A DNA stretch of 34,997 bases from Klebsiella terrigena (GTDB lineage: Bacteria; Pseudomonadota; Gammaproteobacteria; Enterobacterales; Enterobacteriaceae): NCBI RefSeq assembly GCF_006539725.1, contig NZ_BJNO01000033.1, positions 1-34,997 on the forward strand, in the 5' to 3' direction. The translations under genes and the position numbers were made by a program. Of this stretch, positions 7,049 through 17,018 are shown piece after piece; position 1 is the first letter of the stretch, and each line of letters starts with the position of its first letter. The notes under the pieces are model-generated. The model was not told the origin of the DNA, made no database searches, and saw nothing but the letters and a program-made list of their open reading frames with translations.

Positions 7049-7432
7049 TTATCCAAACCTGTGTGGCGTATCGCGCAGGCGGGAGAGCCATGCTGTCGGC
7101 GTGTTATCTTCCTCCAGCAAAGCAATAATATAGCCGTGCGGCAGGGCGCGTCCCAGCACTTCTTTCGCCGCTATTCCCTGGGCGCTGGAATCAAATTTGA
7201 TCAGCAGGCCATCTTTTTGCGGCGTGATGCTTTTAAAACGAATACCGTTGGCATCAAGATGGTGCCAGACGGAAAAGCCGTCCGGCATGCCAACATCCTG
7301 ACTTGCGGGGTGGATAGCGAGGGTGGCTTCCTGCTGTTGCGCCGCCAGCCATAGCCAGAACAGGGCGCACAGCAAAAGTGAACCGCCCAGCATCCAGCCC
7401 AACTTACGCAGAGAAGGGCGTTTATTAACCAT
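7049..7432 (-). CDS. mzrA: EnvZ/OmpR modulator MzrA
   Basis: A 127-residue single-pass inner-membrane protein (formerly YqjB), the same length as E. coli MzrA. In E. coli MzrA binds the sensor kinase EnvZ, raises OmpR phosphate and links the Cpx and EnvZ/OmpR envelope-stress systems. A basic N-terminus (VNKRPSLRK) is followed by a membrane helix at about 13-32, then a periplasmic domain with MPDGFSVWHHLDANGIRFKSI and a conserved HRFG C-terminus. It follows yqjA directly: the yqjA stop overlaps an ATG at 7435, and a second ATG at 7432 is better spaced from the GGGG sequence and gives the E. coli length. Translational coupling with yqjA is likely. Confidence 0.9.
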   Translation of the reverse strand: MVNKRPSLRKLGWMLGGSLLLCALFWLWLAAQQQEATLAIHPASQDVGMPDGFSVWHHLDANGIRFKSITPQKDGLLIKFDSSAQGIAAKEVLGRALPHGYIIALLEEDNTPTAWLSRLRDTPHRFG

Positions 7433-7434
7433 CA

Positions 7435-8097
7435 TCAGCCCCGACTTCTGTGTTTTTTCTTCCACATCACCACGAGCGAGCCGATTAAGCCAAATACCAG
7501 CAGCACCACCGGCAGCAGCATCAGGCAGGACATGAGCTGATCTTCATATTTCAGGAATACCGGCGTTTTGCCCAGCAGGTAGCCCAGGGAGGTCAGAATC
7601 AGTACCCACAGCAGGCCGCTCATCCAGTTAAAGAACTGGAAGCGCGCATTGTTCAGCCCCGAGATGCCGGCAATGGTCGGCAGCAGGGTACGAACGAAAG
7701 CGATAAAGCGGCCAATCAGCAGCGCGGAAAGCCCGTGCTTATGGAACAGATGGTGCGCGCGCTGATGATAGTGGGACGGCAGATGCGAAAGCCAGTTCTG
7801 CACAATCCGCGTGTTGCCCAGCCAGCGGCCCTGAATATAGCTCAGCCAGCAGCCGAGGCTGGCGGCCGTTGTGAGCAGCAGCAGCGTTTCGGGGAAGCCC
7901 ATTGCGCCTTTAGCAATCAGGACGCCAACCAAAACCAGCAGGCTATCGCCCGGTAAAAAAGCGGCCGGAAGCAGGCCGTTTTCGAGGAATAAAATCATAA
8001 ATAAGACGAAATACAGCATGCCAATCATGGAGGGATTGGCGAGAGTTTCGTAATCCTGGCTCCATAGAGCATTTAACAATTGGGTTAATAGTTCCAT
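7435..8097 (-). CDS. yqjA: DedA-family inner-membrane protein YqjA
   Basis: A 220-residue DedA-family membrane protein, the same length as E. coli YqjA. DedA proteins are implicated in lipid-carrier flipping and proton-coupled transport. In E. coli YqjA supports alkaline pH tolerance and drug resistance together with YghB. The family signatures are visible: [18 protein letters not shown] (about 38-55) and [20 protein letters not shown] with the essential arginines (about 133-152). Several hydrophobic helices flank them. It forms a two-gene unit with mzrA. In E. coli this pair is CpxR-regulated, but I could not find a convincing CpxR box in the upstream 465 bases. Confidence 0.95.
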   Translation of the reverse strand: MELLTQLLNALWSQDYETLANPSMIGMLYFVLFMILFLENGLLPAAFLPGDSLLVLVGVLIAKGAMGFPETLLLLTTAASLGCWLSYIQGRWLGNTRIVQNWLSHLPSHYHQRAHHLFHKHGLSALLIGRFIAFVRTLLPTIAGISGLNNARFQFFNWMSGLLWVLILTSLGYLLGKTPVFLKYEDQLMSCLMLLPVVLLVFGLIGSLVVMWKKKHRSRG

Positions 8098-8562
8098 TCA
8101 CGATTCCTGGTACATCGGTTAACGGTACGTCTGAACGCAGTGTAAATATAGCGACATAGGTTGTTATTGGATTATGGTCGCTGCTGATGCGGTCTGAACG
8201 GATCCCTGTCTGGCATCATCTTCTTCAGGTCGTTCCAGGCTACTTTTGCGCGGAAAAACCAGCCGCTATTGCTATCCACGCTACCGGGTATCTCTTCCTT
8301 TGCTCTCTGCACGTACCCTGAAGGGATAGGCGTGCATCAGATAAAGATAAGCAAATGCGAGCTGCAGAACGACGAAATGCATCTAATTGTAACAAAACCG
8401 CTGACTTTACGGCAGATAAATTGCAGTTTGTTGCTTGTTGATTTTGCTGATTGCGGCGGCGAGTGGCGAGTGTCTTTACACAGGCTGACACTATAGATGT
8501 TTGCTTACCTGGTCAGGATGGCGGGCGAACGCTGGTCGTCGGCCCGGAATGAGGATAATCGC
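8098..8562. other. Intergenic between exuR and yqjA
   Basis: A 465-bp gap between two minus-strand genes. Apart from the short candidate frame at 8172-8279 I see no gene. Near yqjA the minus strand reads TATATTTACAC about 45 bases before the start, a possible -10, but no clear -35. A longer minus frame (8240-8491) is rich in Gln, Arg and Ser with no family resemblance and looks non-coding. Confidence 0.5.
8172..8279 (-). CDS. Candidate short ORF upstream of yqjA (unconfirmed)
   Basis: A 35-codon frame beginning at GTG 8279; an earlier in-frame GTG at 8312 would give 46 codons. The predicted product has a protein-like composition with SGWFFRAKVAWNDLKKMM, a likely amphipathic helix, then PDRDPFRPHQQRP. 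No strong ribosome-binding site fits either start: AAGGAAGAG is 12 bases before the shorter one. I do not recognise the sequence. It ends 75 bases before the yqjA start, so it could be a leader peptide, a fragment of a lost gene, or chance. Confidence 0.25.
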   Translation of the reverse strand: MDSNSGWFFRAKVAWNDLKKMMPDRDPFRPHQQRP

Positions 8563-9339
8563 TTATTTTACGCCGTTGGCGGCGGTATCGAGGTGAACAA
8601 CCGGATTTTCCGCAAACAGGTAGCGATCGGCGTTGAATTCAAAATCATCGCTGGTTTCGTTGAACAGCATCAGCTTGGTGTTTTCCAGGTGCTGCCACAT
8701 CGCCAGCTTCGCGGCGTGCGGATCTTTACGAATCAGCGCTTTAAGGATCTGATCGTGATCGTCGCACCAGCTATCGACGGTGCGCATGTCGATATGGTCG
8801 TGCAGTTTTTTCCAGTAGGGGTTGTGCACGCGCTGGGTCCACATTTTTTCGACAATCGCCGCGAGGGCGGAGTTCTGGGTCGCCAGCGCAACCTGAACGT
8901 GAAACTGGAGGTCCCACTCGGAATCGCGGAAGCACTTCTCTTTGCGCGCGTTCTCCTGGATCTCCATAAGCTTCATGATGTCCTGCTTGGTCACCTGGGT
9001 GGCGGCAAACTCGGCGATATTGCTCTCAATCAGCTGTCGGGCCTGCAGCAGCTCAAACGGACCGTAGTTGGCGAACTCCAGGGTCTCGTCGATCGGCTGC
9101 TGGTGCTTCGGATGATTGGAGATAACGTGAATGCCCGAGCCTTTGCGCACTTCCACATAGCCTTCGACTTCCAGCATGATAATGGCTTCGCGAACCACGG
9201 TACGGCTAACGCTTTTCTCGTCGGCAATAAACCGCTCTGCGGGCAGCTTATCGCCCACCAGGTAGACACCTTGTTCAATACGTGCCTTCAACTCTGCGGC
9301 CAGCTGTTGATACAAACGACGTGGTTCTGTGATTTCCAT
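8563..9339 (-). CDS. exuR: Hexuronate regulon repressor ExuR
   Basis: A 258-residue GntR-family (FadR subfamily) repressor, the same length as E. coli ExuR and very similar. The N-terminal winged helix is at about 8-75 ([21 protein letters not shown] is its core). The C-terminal FCD effector domain has conserved metal/ligand residues in [18 protein letters not shown] and [10 protein letters not shown]. In E. coli ExuR represses exuT, uxaCA and uxaB, and galacturonate- or glucuronate-derived fructuronate/tagaturonate relieves it. Its targets exuT and uxaCA are next door. A candidate ExuR/UxuR-type operator overlaps its own promoter region at 9371-9386. Confidence 0.96.
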   Translation of the reverse strand: MEITEPRRLYQQLAAELKARIEQGVYLVGDKLPAERFIADEKSVSRTVVREAIIMLEVEGYVEVRKGSGIHVISNHPKHQQPIDETLEFANYGPFELLQARQLIESNIAEFAATQVTKQDIMKLMEIQENARKEKCFRDSEWDLQFHVQVALATQNSALAAIVEKMWTQRVHNPYWKKLHDHIDMRTVDSWCDDHDQILKALIRKDPHAAKLAMWQHLENTKLMLFNETSDDFEFNADRYLFAENPVVHLDTAANGVK

Positions 9340-9370
9340 ATTCGCTCCCGGAAGATGGCGACAATATTGG

Positions 9371-9386
9371 ATTTGTTATACCACTT
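9371..9386. promoter_or_regulatory. Candidate ExuR/UxuR operator upstream of exuR
   Basis: ATTTGTTATACCACTT resembles the palindromic ExuR/UxuR consensus as I recall it (TTGGTATACCAA core). It lies 32 bases upstream of the exuR start, so autoregulation is plausible. Confidence 0.45.
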
Positions 9387-9415
9387 TTACGCGCATCCCA
9401 CCACTGCCAGGCATG

Positions 9416-9443
9416 AAAAAGCCGCCTTTATCGAGGCGGCTTG
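9416..9443 (-). terminator. Terminator after exuT
   Basis: On the minus strand AAGCCGCC pairs with GGCGGCTT around a short loop and is followed by a T run. It lies 27 bases beyond the exuT stop, so exuT and exuR are separately terminated. Confidence 0.85.
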
Positions 9444-9469
9444 AGCGGGTCAATCTTGCGGTGCAGTCG

Positions 9470-10771
9470 CTAGCTTTGCGTCACCGGTTTACTGGTGCTG
9501 AGCGGGGTGGGATCGTCGTCCGCCGATTTGTTCTTCAGTACGGTCCAGATGACGATGGCACCCAGCAGATCGAAGACCGCCAGCACGGCAAACAGCGGGC
9601 TAAAGCCGATGGTGTCCGCCAGCGCGCCGACCACCAGCGCAAACATGGTGCTCGCCATCCAGGCTGCCATACCGGTCAGGCCGTTAGCGGTCGCCACTTC
9701 ATTACGACCGAATACGTCGGAAGAGAGCGTAATCAGCGCCCCGGACAGCGCCTGGTGAGCAAAGCCGCCGACGCACAGCAGGGCGATAGCCACGAACGGG
9801 CTGGTGAACAGGCCAATCATACCCGGGCCAATCATCAGTACGGCGCCCATGGTGACGACCATTTTACGCGAGACGATCAGGTTGACGCCAAACCAGCGCT
9901 GGAACAGCGGCGGCAGGTAGCCACCCACGATGCAGCCGAGGTCAGCGAACAGCATCGGCATCCATGCGAACATGGCGATCTCTTTCAGGTTAAAGCCATA
10001 CACTTTAAACATGAACAGCGGGATCCACGCGTTGAAGGTCCCCCAGGCCGGCTCCGCAAGGAAGCGCGGCAGGGCGATACCCCAGAACTGACGGTTGCGC
10101 AGGATCTGCCACGGCGACATCTTCTTACCGTTGTTGGTCTGATGCTGAGACTCCTGGCCGCCGATGATGTAGTCGCGCTCTTCGCTGGTTAATTTTTTCT
10201 GGTCACGCGGGTGCTTATAGAACACCAGCCACGCCATAGCCCATGCGAAGCTCAGGACGCCGGAGATGATGAACGCCATCTGCCAGCTGTGCATCACAAT
10301 CGCCCAGACCACCAGCGGCGGCGCGATCATCGCGCCGATCGAGGAGCCAACGTTGAAGTAGCCAACGGCAATGGAGCGCTCTTTGGCCGGGAACCATTCC
10401 GAGCTGGCCTTCAGGCCCGCTGGGATCATGGCGGCTTCAGCGGCACCCACGGCGCCACGCGCCAGGGCTAATCCGCCCCAGCTGCCTGCCAGTGCCGTTG
10501 AGCCACAGAAAATAGCCCAGGCGATAGCGAAGAAGGCGTAGCCGATTTTGGTACCGAGAACATCCAGCACGTAGCCCGCAACAGGCTGCATAACGGTATA
10601 AGCAGCCGAGTAGGCCGCGATGATATAGGAATACTGTTGGGTGGAGATGTGTAACTCTTCCATCAGAGTTGGCGCAGCCGCAGCCACAGTGTTACGCGTC
10701 AGGTACCCCAGCACGGTGCCCAATGTCACCAGTGCGATCATATACCAACGTAACCCTTTAATTTTACGCAT
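9470..10771 (-). CDS. exuT: Hexuronate transporter ExuT
   Basis: A 433-residue major facilitator superfamily (anion:cation symporter family) permease that brings galacturonate and glucuronate into the cell with protons. It matches E. coli ExuT (432 aa) from MRKIKGLRWYMIALVTLGTV onward and has about twelve membrane helices. The loop motif typical of the family is visible (GAAEAAMIPAGLKASSEWFP), as are PRFLAEPAWGTFNAWIP and SSDVFGRNEVATANG. The open frame extends 42 codons further upstream, but 10771 matches E. coli. It diverges from uxaC, and the 480-bp intergenic region holds operator-like and CRP-like sites. Confidence 0.95.
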   Translation of the reverse strand: MRKIKGLRWYMIALVTLGTVLGYLTRNTVAAAAPTLMEELHISTQQYSYIIAAYSAAYTVMQPVAGYVLDVLGTKIGYAFFAIAWAIFCGSTALAGSWGGLALARGAVGAAEAAMIPAGLKASSEWFPAKERSIAVGYFNVGSSIGAMIAPPLVVWAIVMHSWQMAFIISGVLSFAWAMAWLVFYKHPRDQKKLTSEERDYIIGGQESQHQTNNGKKMSPWQILRNRQFWGIALPRFLAEPAWGTFNAWIPLFMFKVYGFNLKEIAMFAWMPMLFADLGCIVGGYLPPLFQRWFGVNLIVSRKMVVTMGAVLMIGPGMIGLFTSPFVAIALLCVGGFAHQALSGALITLSSDVFGRNEVATANGLTGMAAWMASTMFALVVGALADTIGFSPLFAVLAVFDLLGAIVIWTVLKNKSADDDPTPLSTSKPVTQS

Positions 10772-10994
10772 GTAAAACCTCATCGTTTGTTTTATATCCG
10801 CAGCGAGTGCGGCCATCTTCAGCCCCGTAACGGCGATGAAGAGGGAGAACGGAGGGCTCAGGGTGGGAAACCCATATGGCCCGAACCTTGCCATCAATCG
10901 TTATGTTTAATCCGGCATCCATACCGTTCAATCCGATGCCTGTCGTCATCGGTAATACATTCCGTCGGTTCATATGTTTCGACGAAAGCAAGAT

Positions 10995-11011
10995 AACTTG
11001 TCATACAACTT
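10995..11011. promoter_or_regulatory. Candidate ExuR/UxuR operator, exuT side
   Basis: AACTTGTCATACAACTT is a near-perfect palindrome of the ExuR/UxuR type, with TTGT and ACAA half-sites, in the exuT-uxaC gap. It lies six bases from the CRP-like site, a layout suited to catabolite activation plus hexuronate repression. Confidence 0.5.
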
Positions 11012-11016
11012 CAAAG

Positions 11017-11032
11017 GTTGAGTGCCGTCACA
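11017..11032. promoter_or_regulatory. Candidate CRP site, exuT side
   Basis: GTTGAGTGCCGTCACA fits TGTGA-N6-TCACA with a perfect right half and three of five bases in the left half. CRP-cAMP activation of exuT and uxaCA is known in E. coli; the binding here is inferred. Confidence 0.45.
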
Positions 11033-11138
11033 AAAGTGGGAAAGTTTATGGGGGTATTATCCTCTGCGAGCAAAGCCAGTACTGGCGCGGCCTGGCGAAG
11101 TTTTTACTCCTTTGGCGGTAATTTTTTTGTCAGCGTTT

Positions 11139-11154
11139 ATTGATCTAACTCACG
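11139..11154. promoter_or_regulatory. Candidate CRP site, uxaC side
   Basis: ATTGATCTAACTCACG fits TGTGA-N6-TCACA at seven of ten positions and lies about 100 bases upstream of uxaC. It is weaker than the exuT-side site. Confidence 0.35.
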
Positions 11155-11174
11155 AAAAAGATTTCGGTCTCTGG

Positions 11175-11194
11175 AAATTGGTGTGATAACTTTG
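11175..11194. promoter_or_regulatory. Candidate ExuR operator, uxaC side
   Basis: AAATTGGTGTGATAACTTTG keeps the left half AAATTGGT of the hexuronate operator, with a degenerate right half. It lies about 60 bases upstream of the uxaC start. Confidence 0.4.
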
Positions 11195-11218
11195 TCAGCA
11201 TGATAGTCAATCATCTGA

Positions 11219-12664
<1,446 letters not shown>

Positions 12665-12682
12665 GACCAGAGGTCGGTTGAT

Positions 12683-14170
12683 ATGCAATACATTAAAATC
12701 CATTCGCAGGACAACGTCGCGGTGGCGTTGGCTGATATGGCGGCAGGCACGACGGTCACTATCGACGATGCGGTAGTCACGCTAGGCCAGGATATCGTCC
12801 GCGGGCACAAGTTCGCGCTATGCGGCATTGCGAAGGGAAAAAACGTCATTAAGTATGGTTTGCCCATTGGTCATGCGCTGGCGGATATCGCGCCAGGGGA
12901 GCATATTCACGCCCACAATACGCGGACCAACCTGAGCGACCTTGACGAGTATAGCTATCAACCGGATCTCGCCGAGCCGTCGGCGCAGCCTGCCGATCGC
13001 GAGGTGCAGATTTATCGCCGGGCTAACGGCGATGTCGGGGTGCGCAACGAGCTGTGGATCCTGCCGACCGTTGGCTGCGTCAACGGCATTGCGCGTCAGA
13101 TTCAGAATCGCTTCCTGAAAGAGACCCATGACGCGGAAGGCACCGACGGCGTTTTCCTCTTCAGCCACACCTACGGCTGCTCGCAGCTGGGGGATGACCA
13201 TATCAATACCCGCACCATGCTGCAAAATATGGTGCGTCATCCCAACGCCGGCGCGGTGCTGGTGATCGGCCTCGGCTGTGAAAATAATCAGGTCGCTGCC
13301 TTCCGGGAGACGCTGGGCGACTTCGACCCGCAGCGCGTGCGCTTTATGGTCTGCCAGGCCCAGGAAGATGAAGTAGAGGCGGGGATCGAACATCTCCACG
13401 AGCTTTATCAGGCGATGCGCGAGGACAAGCGCGAACCGGGCAAGCTCAGCGAGCTGAAGTTTGGCCTCGAATGTGGCGGCTCGGACGGGCTGTCGGGGAT
13501 CACCGCCAACCCGATGCTGGGGCGTTTTTCCGACTACCTGATCGCTAACGGCGGCACAACCGTACTGACGGAGGTGCCGGAAATGTTCGGCGCCGAGCAG
13601 CTGCTGATGAGCCACTGCCGCGATGAAGCGACCTTCGACAAGCTGGTCACCATGGTGAACGACTTTAAGCAGTACTTCATTGCACACAACCAGCCGATTT
13701 ACGAGAACCCATCGCCGGGCAATAAAGCGGGCGGCATCACCACCCTCGAAGATAAGTCGCTGGGCTGCACGCAGAAAGCGGGCTCCAGCCAGGTGGTGGA
13801 CGTCCTGCGCTACGGCGAGCGCCTGAAGGTGCACGGCCTGAACCTGCTGAGTGCGCCGGGCAACGACGCGGTGGCGACCAGCGCGCTGGCCGGCGCCGGC
13901 TGCCACATGGTGCTATTCAGCACCGGGCGCGGTACGCCTTACGGCGGCTTCGTGCCGACGGTAAAAATCGCCACCAACAGCGAGCTGGCGGCGAAAAAGA
14001 AACACTGGATTGATTTCGATGCCGGCCAGCTGATTCACGGTAAAGCCATGCCGCAGCTGCTGGAGGAGTTTGTCGACACAATCGCCGAGATTGCCAGCGG
14101 CAGGCAGACCTGCAACGAACGCAACGACTTCCGCGAGCTGGCGATCTTTAAAAGCGGCGTCACTCTCTAA
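12683..14170 (+). CDS. uxaA: Altronate dehydratase UxaA
   Basis: A 495-residue cytosolic iron-dependent enzyme that dehydrates altronate to 2-keto-3-deoxygluconate, the galacturonate branch step after UxaB. Length equals E. coli UxaA. The small N-terminal SAF domain (about 1-95; GHKFALCGIAKGKNVIKYG) is followed by the large dehydratase domain, with VGVRNELWILPTVGCVNGI, GLGCENNQ and FGLECGGSDGLSGITANP. AGAGG lies upstream of the ATG. It is the last gene of uxaCA. A terminator shared with convergent sstT lies about 95 bases downstream. Confidence 0.97.
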   Translation: MQYIKIHSQDNVAVALADMAAGTTVTIDDAVVTLGQDIVRGHKFALCGIAKGKNVIKYGLPIGHALADIAPGEHIHAHNTRTNLSDLDEYSYQPDLAEPSAQPADREVQIYRRANGDVGVRNELWILPTVGCVNGIARQIQNRFLKETHDAEGTDGVFLFSHTYGCSQLGDDHINTRTMLQNMVRHPNAGAVLVIGLGCENNQVAAFRETLGDFDPQRVRFMVCQAQEDEVEAGIEHLHELYQAMREDKREPGKLSELKFGLECGGSDGLSGITANPMLGRFSDYLIANGGTTVLTEVPEMFGAEQLLMSHCRDEATFDKLVTMVNDFKQYFIAHNQPIYENPSPGNKAGGITTLEDKSLGCTQKAGSSQVVDVLRYGERLKVHGLNLLSAPGNDAVATSALAGAGCHMVLFSTGRGTPYGGFVPTVKIATNSELAAKKKHWIDFDAGQLIHGKAMPQLLEEFVDTIAEIASGRQTCNERNDFRELAIFKSGVTL

Positions 14171-14178
14171 TGACGCGT

Positions 14179-14250
14179 CACTCTTTACGCCGCCGCGGCG
14201 TTGGCTCCGTTTAGCGACCGCGAAGGGCTAAACTGCGGAGTTAAAGAGTG
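14179..14250. repeat. Nested imperfect inverted repeats between uxaA and sstT
   Basis: The outer arms CACTCTTTA (14179-14187) and TAAAGAGTG (14242-14250) are perfect complements. Inside them GTTTAGC (14209-14215) pairs with GCTAAAC (14227-14233), flanked by CTCC and GGAG. The result is a long interrupted hairpin just before the terminator. It is not a REP or ERIC sequence that I recognise. Confidence 0.5.
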
Positions 14251-14259
14251 GGCAAGGCG

Positions 14260-14304
14260 ATGCAAAAACGGCGTATCAGATGATGATACGCCGTTGTGTT
14301 TTAC
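14260..14304. terminator. Bidirectional terminator between uxaA and sstT
   Basis: ACGGCGTATCA (14268-14278) and TGATACGCCGT (14284-14294) form an 11-bp stem with a five-base loop. A run of A precedes it and GTGTTTT follows, so it can serve uxaCA on plus and sstT on minus. Confidence 0.85.
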
Positions 14305-14326
14305 AGGCCCTTACTGGGGCCGCGGA

Positions 14327-15574
14327 TTAGCTGCGCAGAGCGTTTTTCGCCAGCTGCTCGTCTTCGGCAATACAGACCGCGGCGGTAAACAGCACGTCGG
14401 TGGAGGAGTTCAGCGCGGTTTCACAGGAGTCCTGCAGGACGCCGATGATAAAGCCGACGGCCACGACCTGCATGGCGACGTCGTTCGGGATACCGAACAT
14501 GTTGCAGGCTAATGGGATCAGCAGCAGCGAGCCGCCCGCCACGCCGGAAGCGCCGCAGGCGCACAGGGAAGCCACGACGCTGAGCAGCAGAGCCGTAGGT
14601 AAATCGACCGGGATACCCAGGGTATAAACCGCCGCCAGCGTCAGCACCGTAATGGTGATGGCGGCTCCGGCCATATTGATGGTGGCGCCGAGCGGGATAG
14701 AAACCGAATAGGTGTCACGATCCAGGTTCAGCTTCTCGCTCAAGGCCATATTGACCGGAATATTCGCCGCGGAGCTGCGGGTAAAGAAGGCGTACACGCC
14801 GCTTTCACGCAGGCACATCAATACCAGCGGATAGGGATTGCGGCGAAGCTTCCAGAATACCAGCAGCGGGTTAATCACCAGCGCGACCAGCAGCATACAG
14901 CCTACCAGCACCAGCAGCAGCTGGGCGTAGCCCCACAGCGTATCAAACCCGGTCGTCGCCAGGGTCGAGGAGACCAGGCCGAAGATACCCAGCGGCGCGA
15001 AACGAATCACCACCTTCACGATGAAGGTCACCGCGTTGGAGACGTCGTTAACCAGATTCTTCGTGGTTTCGTTACCGTGGCGCAGCGCAAATCCCAGACC
15101 CACGGCCCATACCAGAATCCCGATATAGTTGGCGTTGAGCAGGGCATCAATGGGGTTTGCCACCATGCTCATCAGCAGCCCGCGCAGCACTTCTACGATC
15201 CCGGAGGGCGGCGTAATGCTGTCGGCGGCGGTGGTCAGATGCAGCGTGGAAGGGAAGATAAAGCTGAACAGCACGGCGGTCAGCGCGGCGCTGAAGGTGC
15301 CCAGCAGATAAAGGAATAAAATCGGGCGAATATTGGTCTTTTGCCCCTGCTGGTGGTTGGCGATTGAGGCCATAACCAGCATCAGAACCAGCACCGGGGC
15401 GACGGCTTTCAGCGCCCCGACGAACAGCGTTCCCAGCAGGCCAACGGCGATTGCGGCAGGTTTTGACACCAGTGCCAGCAGCACGCCGAGAACCAGACCC
15501 AGTAAAATTTGTTTCACCAGGCTACCCTGGGACAGGCGCTTCAGCAGGCCTGATGGGGGAGTGTGAGTCGTCAT
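14327..15574 (-). CDS. sstT: Sodium/serine-threonine symporter SstT
   Basis: A 415-residue inner-membrane transporter of the dicarboxylate/amino acid:cation symporter (DAACS) family that takes up serine and threonine with sodium (E. coli SstT is 414 aa). Conserved family blocks are visible: [18 protein letters not shown] (the serine-rich re-entrant hairpin), [19 protein letters not shown] (the TM7 region) and [18 protein letters not shown] (the second hairpin). About eight helices plus two hairpins fit. It is a single gene with its own upstream gap. In E. coli the next gene towards uxaA is ygjV, which is absent here. Confidence 0.96.
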   Translation of the reverse strand: MTTHTPPSGLLKRLSQGSLVKQILLGLVLGVLLALVSKPAAIAVGLLGTLFVGALKAVAPVLVLMLVMASIANHQQGQKTNIRPILFLYLLGTFSAALTAVLFSFIFPSTLHLTTAADSITPPSGIVEVLRGLLMSMVANPIDALLNANYIGILVWAVGLGFALRHGNETTKNLVNDVSNAVTFIVKVVIRFAPLGIFGLVSSTLATTGFDTLWGYAQLLLVLVGCMLLVALVINPLLVFWKLRRNPYPLVLMCLRESGVYAFFTRSSAANIPVNMALSEKLNLDRDTYSVSIPLGATINMAGAAITITVLTLAAVYTLGIPVDLPTALLLSVVASLCACGASGVAGGSLLLIPLACNMFGIPNDVAMQVVAVGFIIGVLQDSCETALNSSTDVLFTAAVCIAEDEQLAKNALRS

Positions 15575-15787
15575 GATTTATTCCTTCCAGTGATGTGGCT
15601 TTCCGCTCCGGGGCGTATTATTTGTTACGTTTATGTCCGGATGTAAGTAAATGTTTGCCTGGTTGAGTATACGGAAACAGCGCCAGGGAGGAAGCGTAAA
15701 ATGCTGCTTATTGCGGCGGGATCTGATTTTTTAACTGTATTTTAACGATTTTGTGACATTGGTAAAATAATGCGCGGTAAAGGCGAA

Positions 15788-15818
15788 GGGCCGGGGGAAA
15801 GGGGACTCCACCCGGCCC
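15788..15818 (-). terminator. Terminator-like hairpin after alx
   Basis: GGGCCGGG (15788-15795) and CCCGGCCC (15811-15818) form a strong stem ten bases beyond the alx stop. On the minus strand it is followed by TTCGCCTTT, only a partial T run. Confidence 0.6.
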
Positions 15819-15827
15819 ATGAGCGGC

Positions 15828-16796
15828 TTACTGCAGCCGCTTTTTCTTATCGTGCTGCTGGTTGACCCAGGCGTTGATCAGCAGCGTCAGCGCCAGAATC
15901 CCACCGACCGTACCGAGCGAAATGCCGATCGGGATATGGTAGAAATCGACGATCAGCATCTTGATACCGATAAAGACCAGAATGATCGACAGGCCGTATT
16001 TCAGCATCGAGAAGCGTTCCGCCACGCCTGCCAGCAGGAAGTACATCGCGCGCAGGCCGAGGATCGCGAACAGGTTCGAGGTCAGGACGATAAACGGATC
16101 GGTGGTGACGGCGAAAATAGCCGGAATGCTATCGACGGCGAAAATGACGTCGCTTATCTCCACGAGGATCAGCACCAGCAGCAGCGGCGTGGCGAACAGC
16201 ACGCCGTTTTGCCGGGTAAAGAAGTGCTCGCCCTCAATTTTATCGGTCATCCGCAGGTGGCTGCGGATCCAGCGAACCAGCGGCTTATCGCCGATGCCGG
16301 AATCATCCTCTTTCGCCAGCGCCATCTTCACGCCGGTAAACAGCAGGAATGCGCCGAAGATATAGAGCAGCCACTCAAACTGGGAGATAAGCCAGCTGCC
16401 GGCGAAAATCATCACCGTACGCAGCACGATCGCCCCAAGAACCCCGTATACCAGCACCCGACGCTGTAGCGCAGGCGGTACGGCGAAGTAGCTAAACAGC
16501 ATCAGCCAGACAAAGACGTTATCAACGGCCAGCGCTTTCTCGATCAGGTAGCCGGTGAGGAAGGCCAGCGCCTGCGGATCGGCGACCGCGCGTCCTTCGG
16601 TTTGTACCAGATACCACCAGAAAGCGGCGTTAAAGAGGAGGGAGAGCGTGACCCACAAAATTGACCAGCCCGCGGCCTGCTTCATGGTCATGCTATGCGC
16701 ACCGCGACGTCCCTGAAGCAGCAGGTCGATAGCCAGCATGATCGTCACGACAACAGCGAATCCGCCCCATAACAACGGTGTGCCGACACTATTCAT
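15828..16796 (-). CDS. alx: TerC-family membrane protein Alx (manganese/alkaline response)
   Basis: A 322-residue inner-membrane protein of the TerC family (E. coli Alx is 321 aa). In E. coli it is induced at high pH and by manganese and is thought to export Mn2+. Conserved acidic membrane motifs are present: [20 protein letters not shown] (about 65-84) and [20 protein letters not shown] with its paired aspartates. About nine hydrophobic helices are seen. I chose ATG 16796, which matches the E. coli start [11 protein letters not shown] and has AAGGA upstream. A longer frame to 16892 runs back through the riboswitch and is not real. Expression should be controlled by the leader at 16797-17012. 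Confidence 0.95.
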   Translation of the reverse strand: MNSVGTPLLWGGFAVVVTIMLAIDLLLQGRRGAHSMTMKQAAGWSILWVTLSLLFNAAFWWYLVQTEGRAVADPQALAFLTGYLIEKALAVDNVFVWLMLFSYFAVPPALQRRVLVYGVLGAIVLRTVMIFAGSWLISQFEWLLYIFGAFLLFTGVKMALAKEDDSGIGDKPLVRWIRSHLRMTDKIEGEHFFTRQNGVLFATPLLLVLILVEISDVIFAVDSIPAIFAVTTDPFIVLTSNLFAILGLRAMYFLLAGVAERFSMLKYGLSIILVFIGIKMLIVDFYHIPIGISLGTVGGILALTLLINAWVNQQHDKKKRLQ

Positions 16797-16810
16797 TACG
16801 ATATTCCTTA

Positions 16811-16851
16811 CATAAAAACAAAACGGCTGACGTCGGAAGACGGCAGCCGCT
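16811..16851 (-). terminator. Leader terminator in front of alx
   Basis: On the minus strand CGGCTGCCGTC, loop TTCC, GACGTCAGCCG, then TTTTGTTTTT. This hairpin ends about 15 bases before the alx start. It corresponds to the terminator that generates the SraF leader RNA in E. coli and is a likely expression platform for the riboswitch. Confidence 0.75.
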
Positions 16852-17012
16852 GCGTGTTTATGCATAGACCTCGCCTTCCGGCAAGGTCTCACTTACAACG
16901 GTAAAAGGACTCGCCCACAGGACGCGGCCTTTTACCGTTGCCCGGCGACCGGATGCGCTTTGACACGCATCGTAATGACGATCCACCGGCAAGGAAGTTA
17001 CTCCCCTTTGCG
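16852..17012 (-). ncRNA. sraF: yybP-ykoY manganese riboswitch / PRE element (SraF) upstream of alx
   Basis: The minus strand carries the hallmark yybP-ykoY elements: AAAGGGGAGTAACTTCC near the 5' end (about 16994-17010) and GTGAGACCTTGCCGG (16878-16892) in the closing helix, which pairs with GGCGAGGTCT. Between them is a long arm with ACGGTAAAAGG/CCTTTTACCGT. This leader senses Mn2+ and, in E. coli alx, alkaline pH through transcription pausing and translation control. Position, orientation and downstream gene match E. coli. Confidence 0.85.
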
Positions 17013-17018
17013 CGTAAC

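Noticed and set aside
8098..8160. A CpxR box upstream of yqjA
   Set aside because: Only one GTAAA is present; the second half at five-base spacing is missing.
8240..8491. An 83-codon minus-strand frame between exuR and yqjA
   Set aside because: Low-complexity Gln/Arg/Ser composition, no ribosome-binding site, and it overlaps the more protein-like short frame at 8172-8279.
8497..9444. A 315-codon plus-strand frame opposite exuR
   Set aside because: It covers exuR in antisense and has no signature or plausible start signal.
12818..13906. A 362-codon minus-strand frame opposite uxaA
   Set aside because: Antisense of a complete uxaA; no ribosome-binding site or domain.
16797..16892. A 32-residue N-terminal extension of Alx
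   Set aside because: The extra codons read through the riboswitch terminator. ATG 16796 has its own ribosome-binding site and matches the E. coli start.
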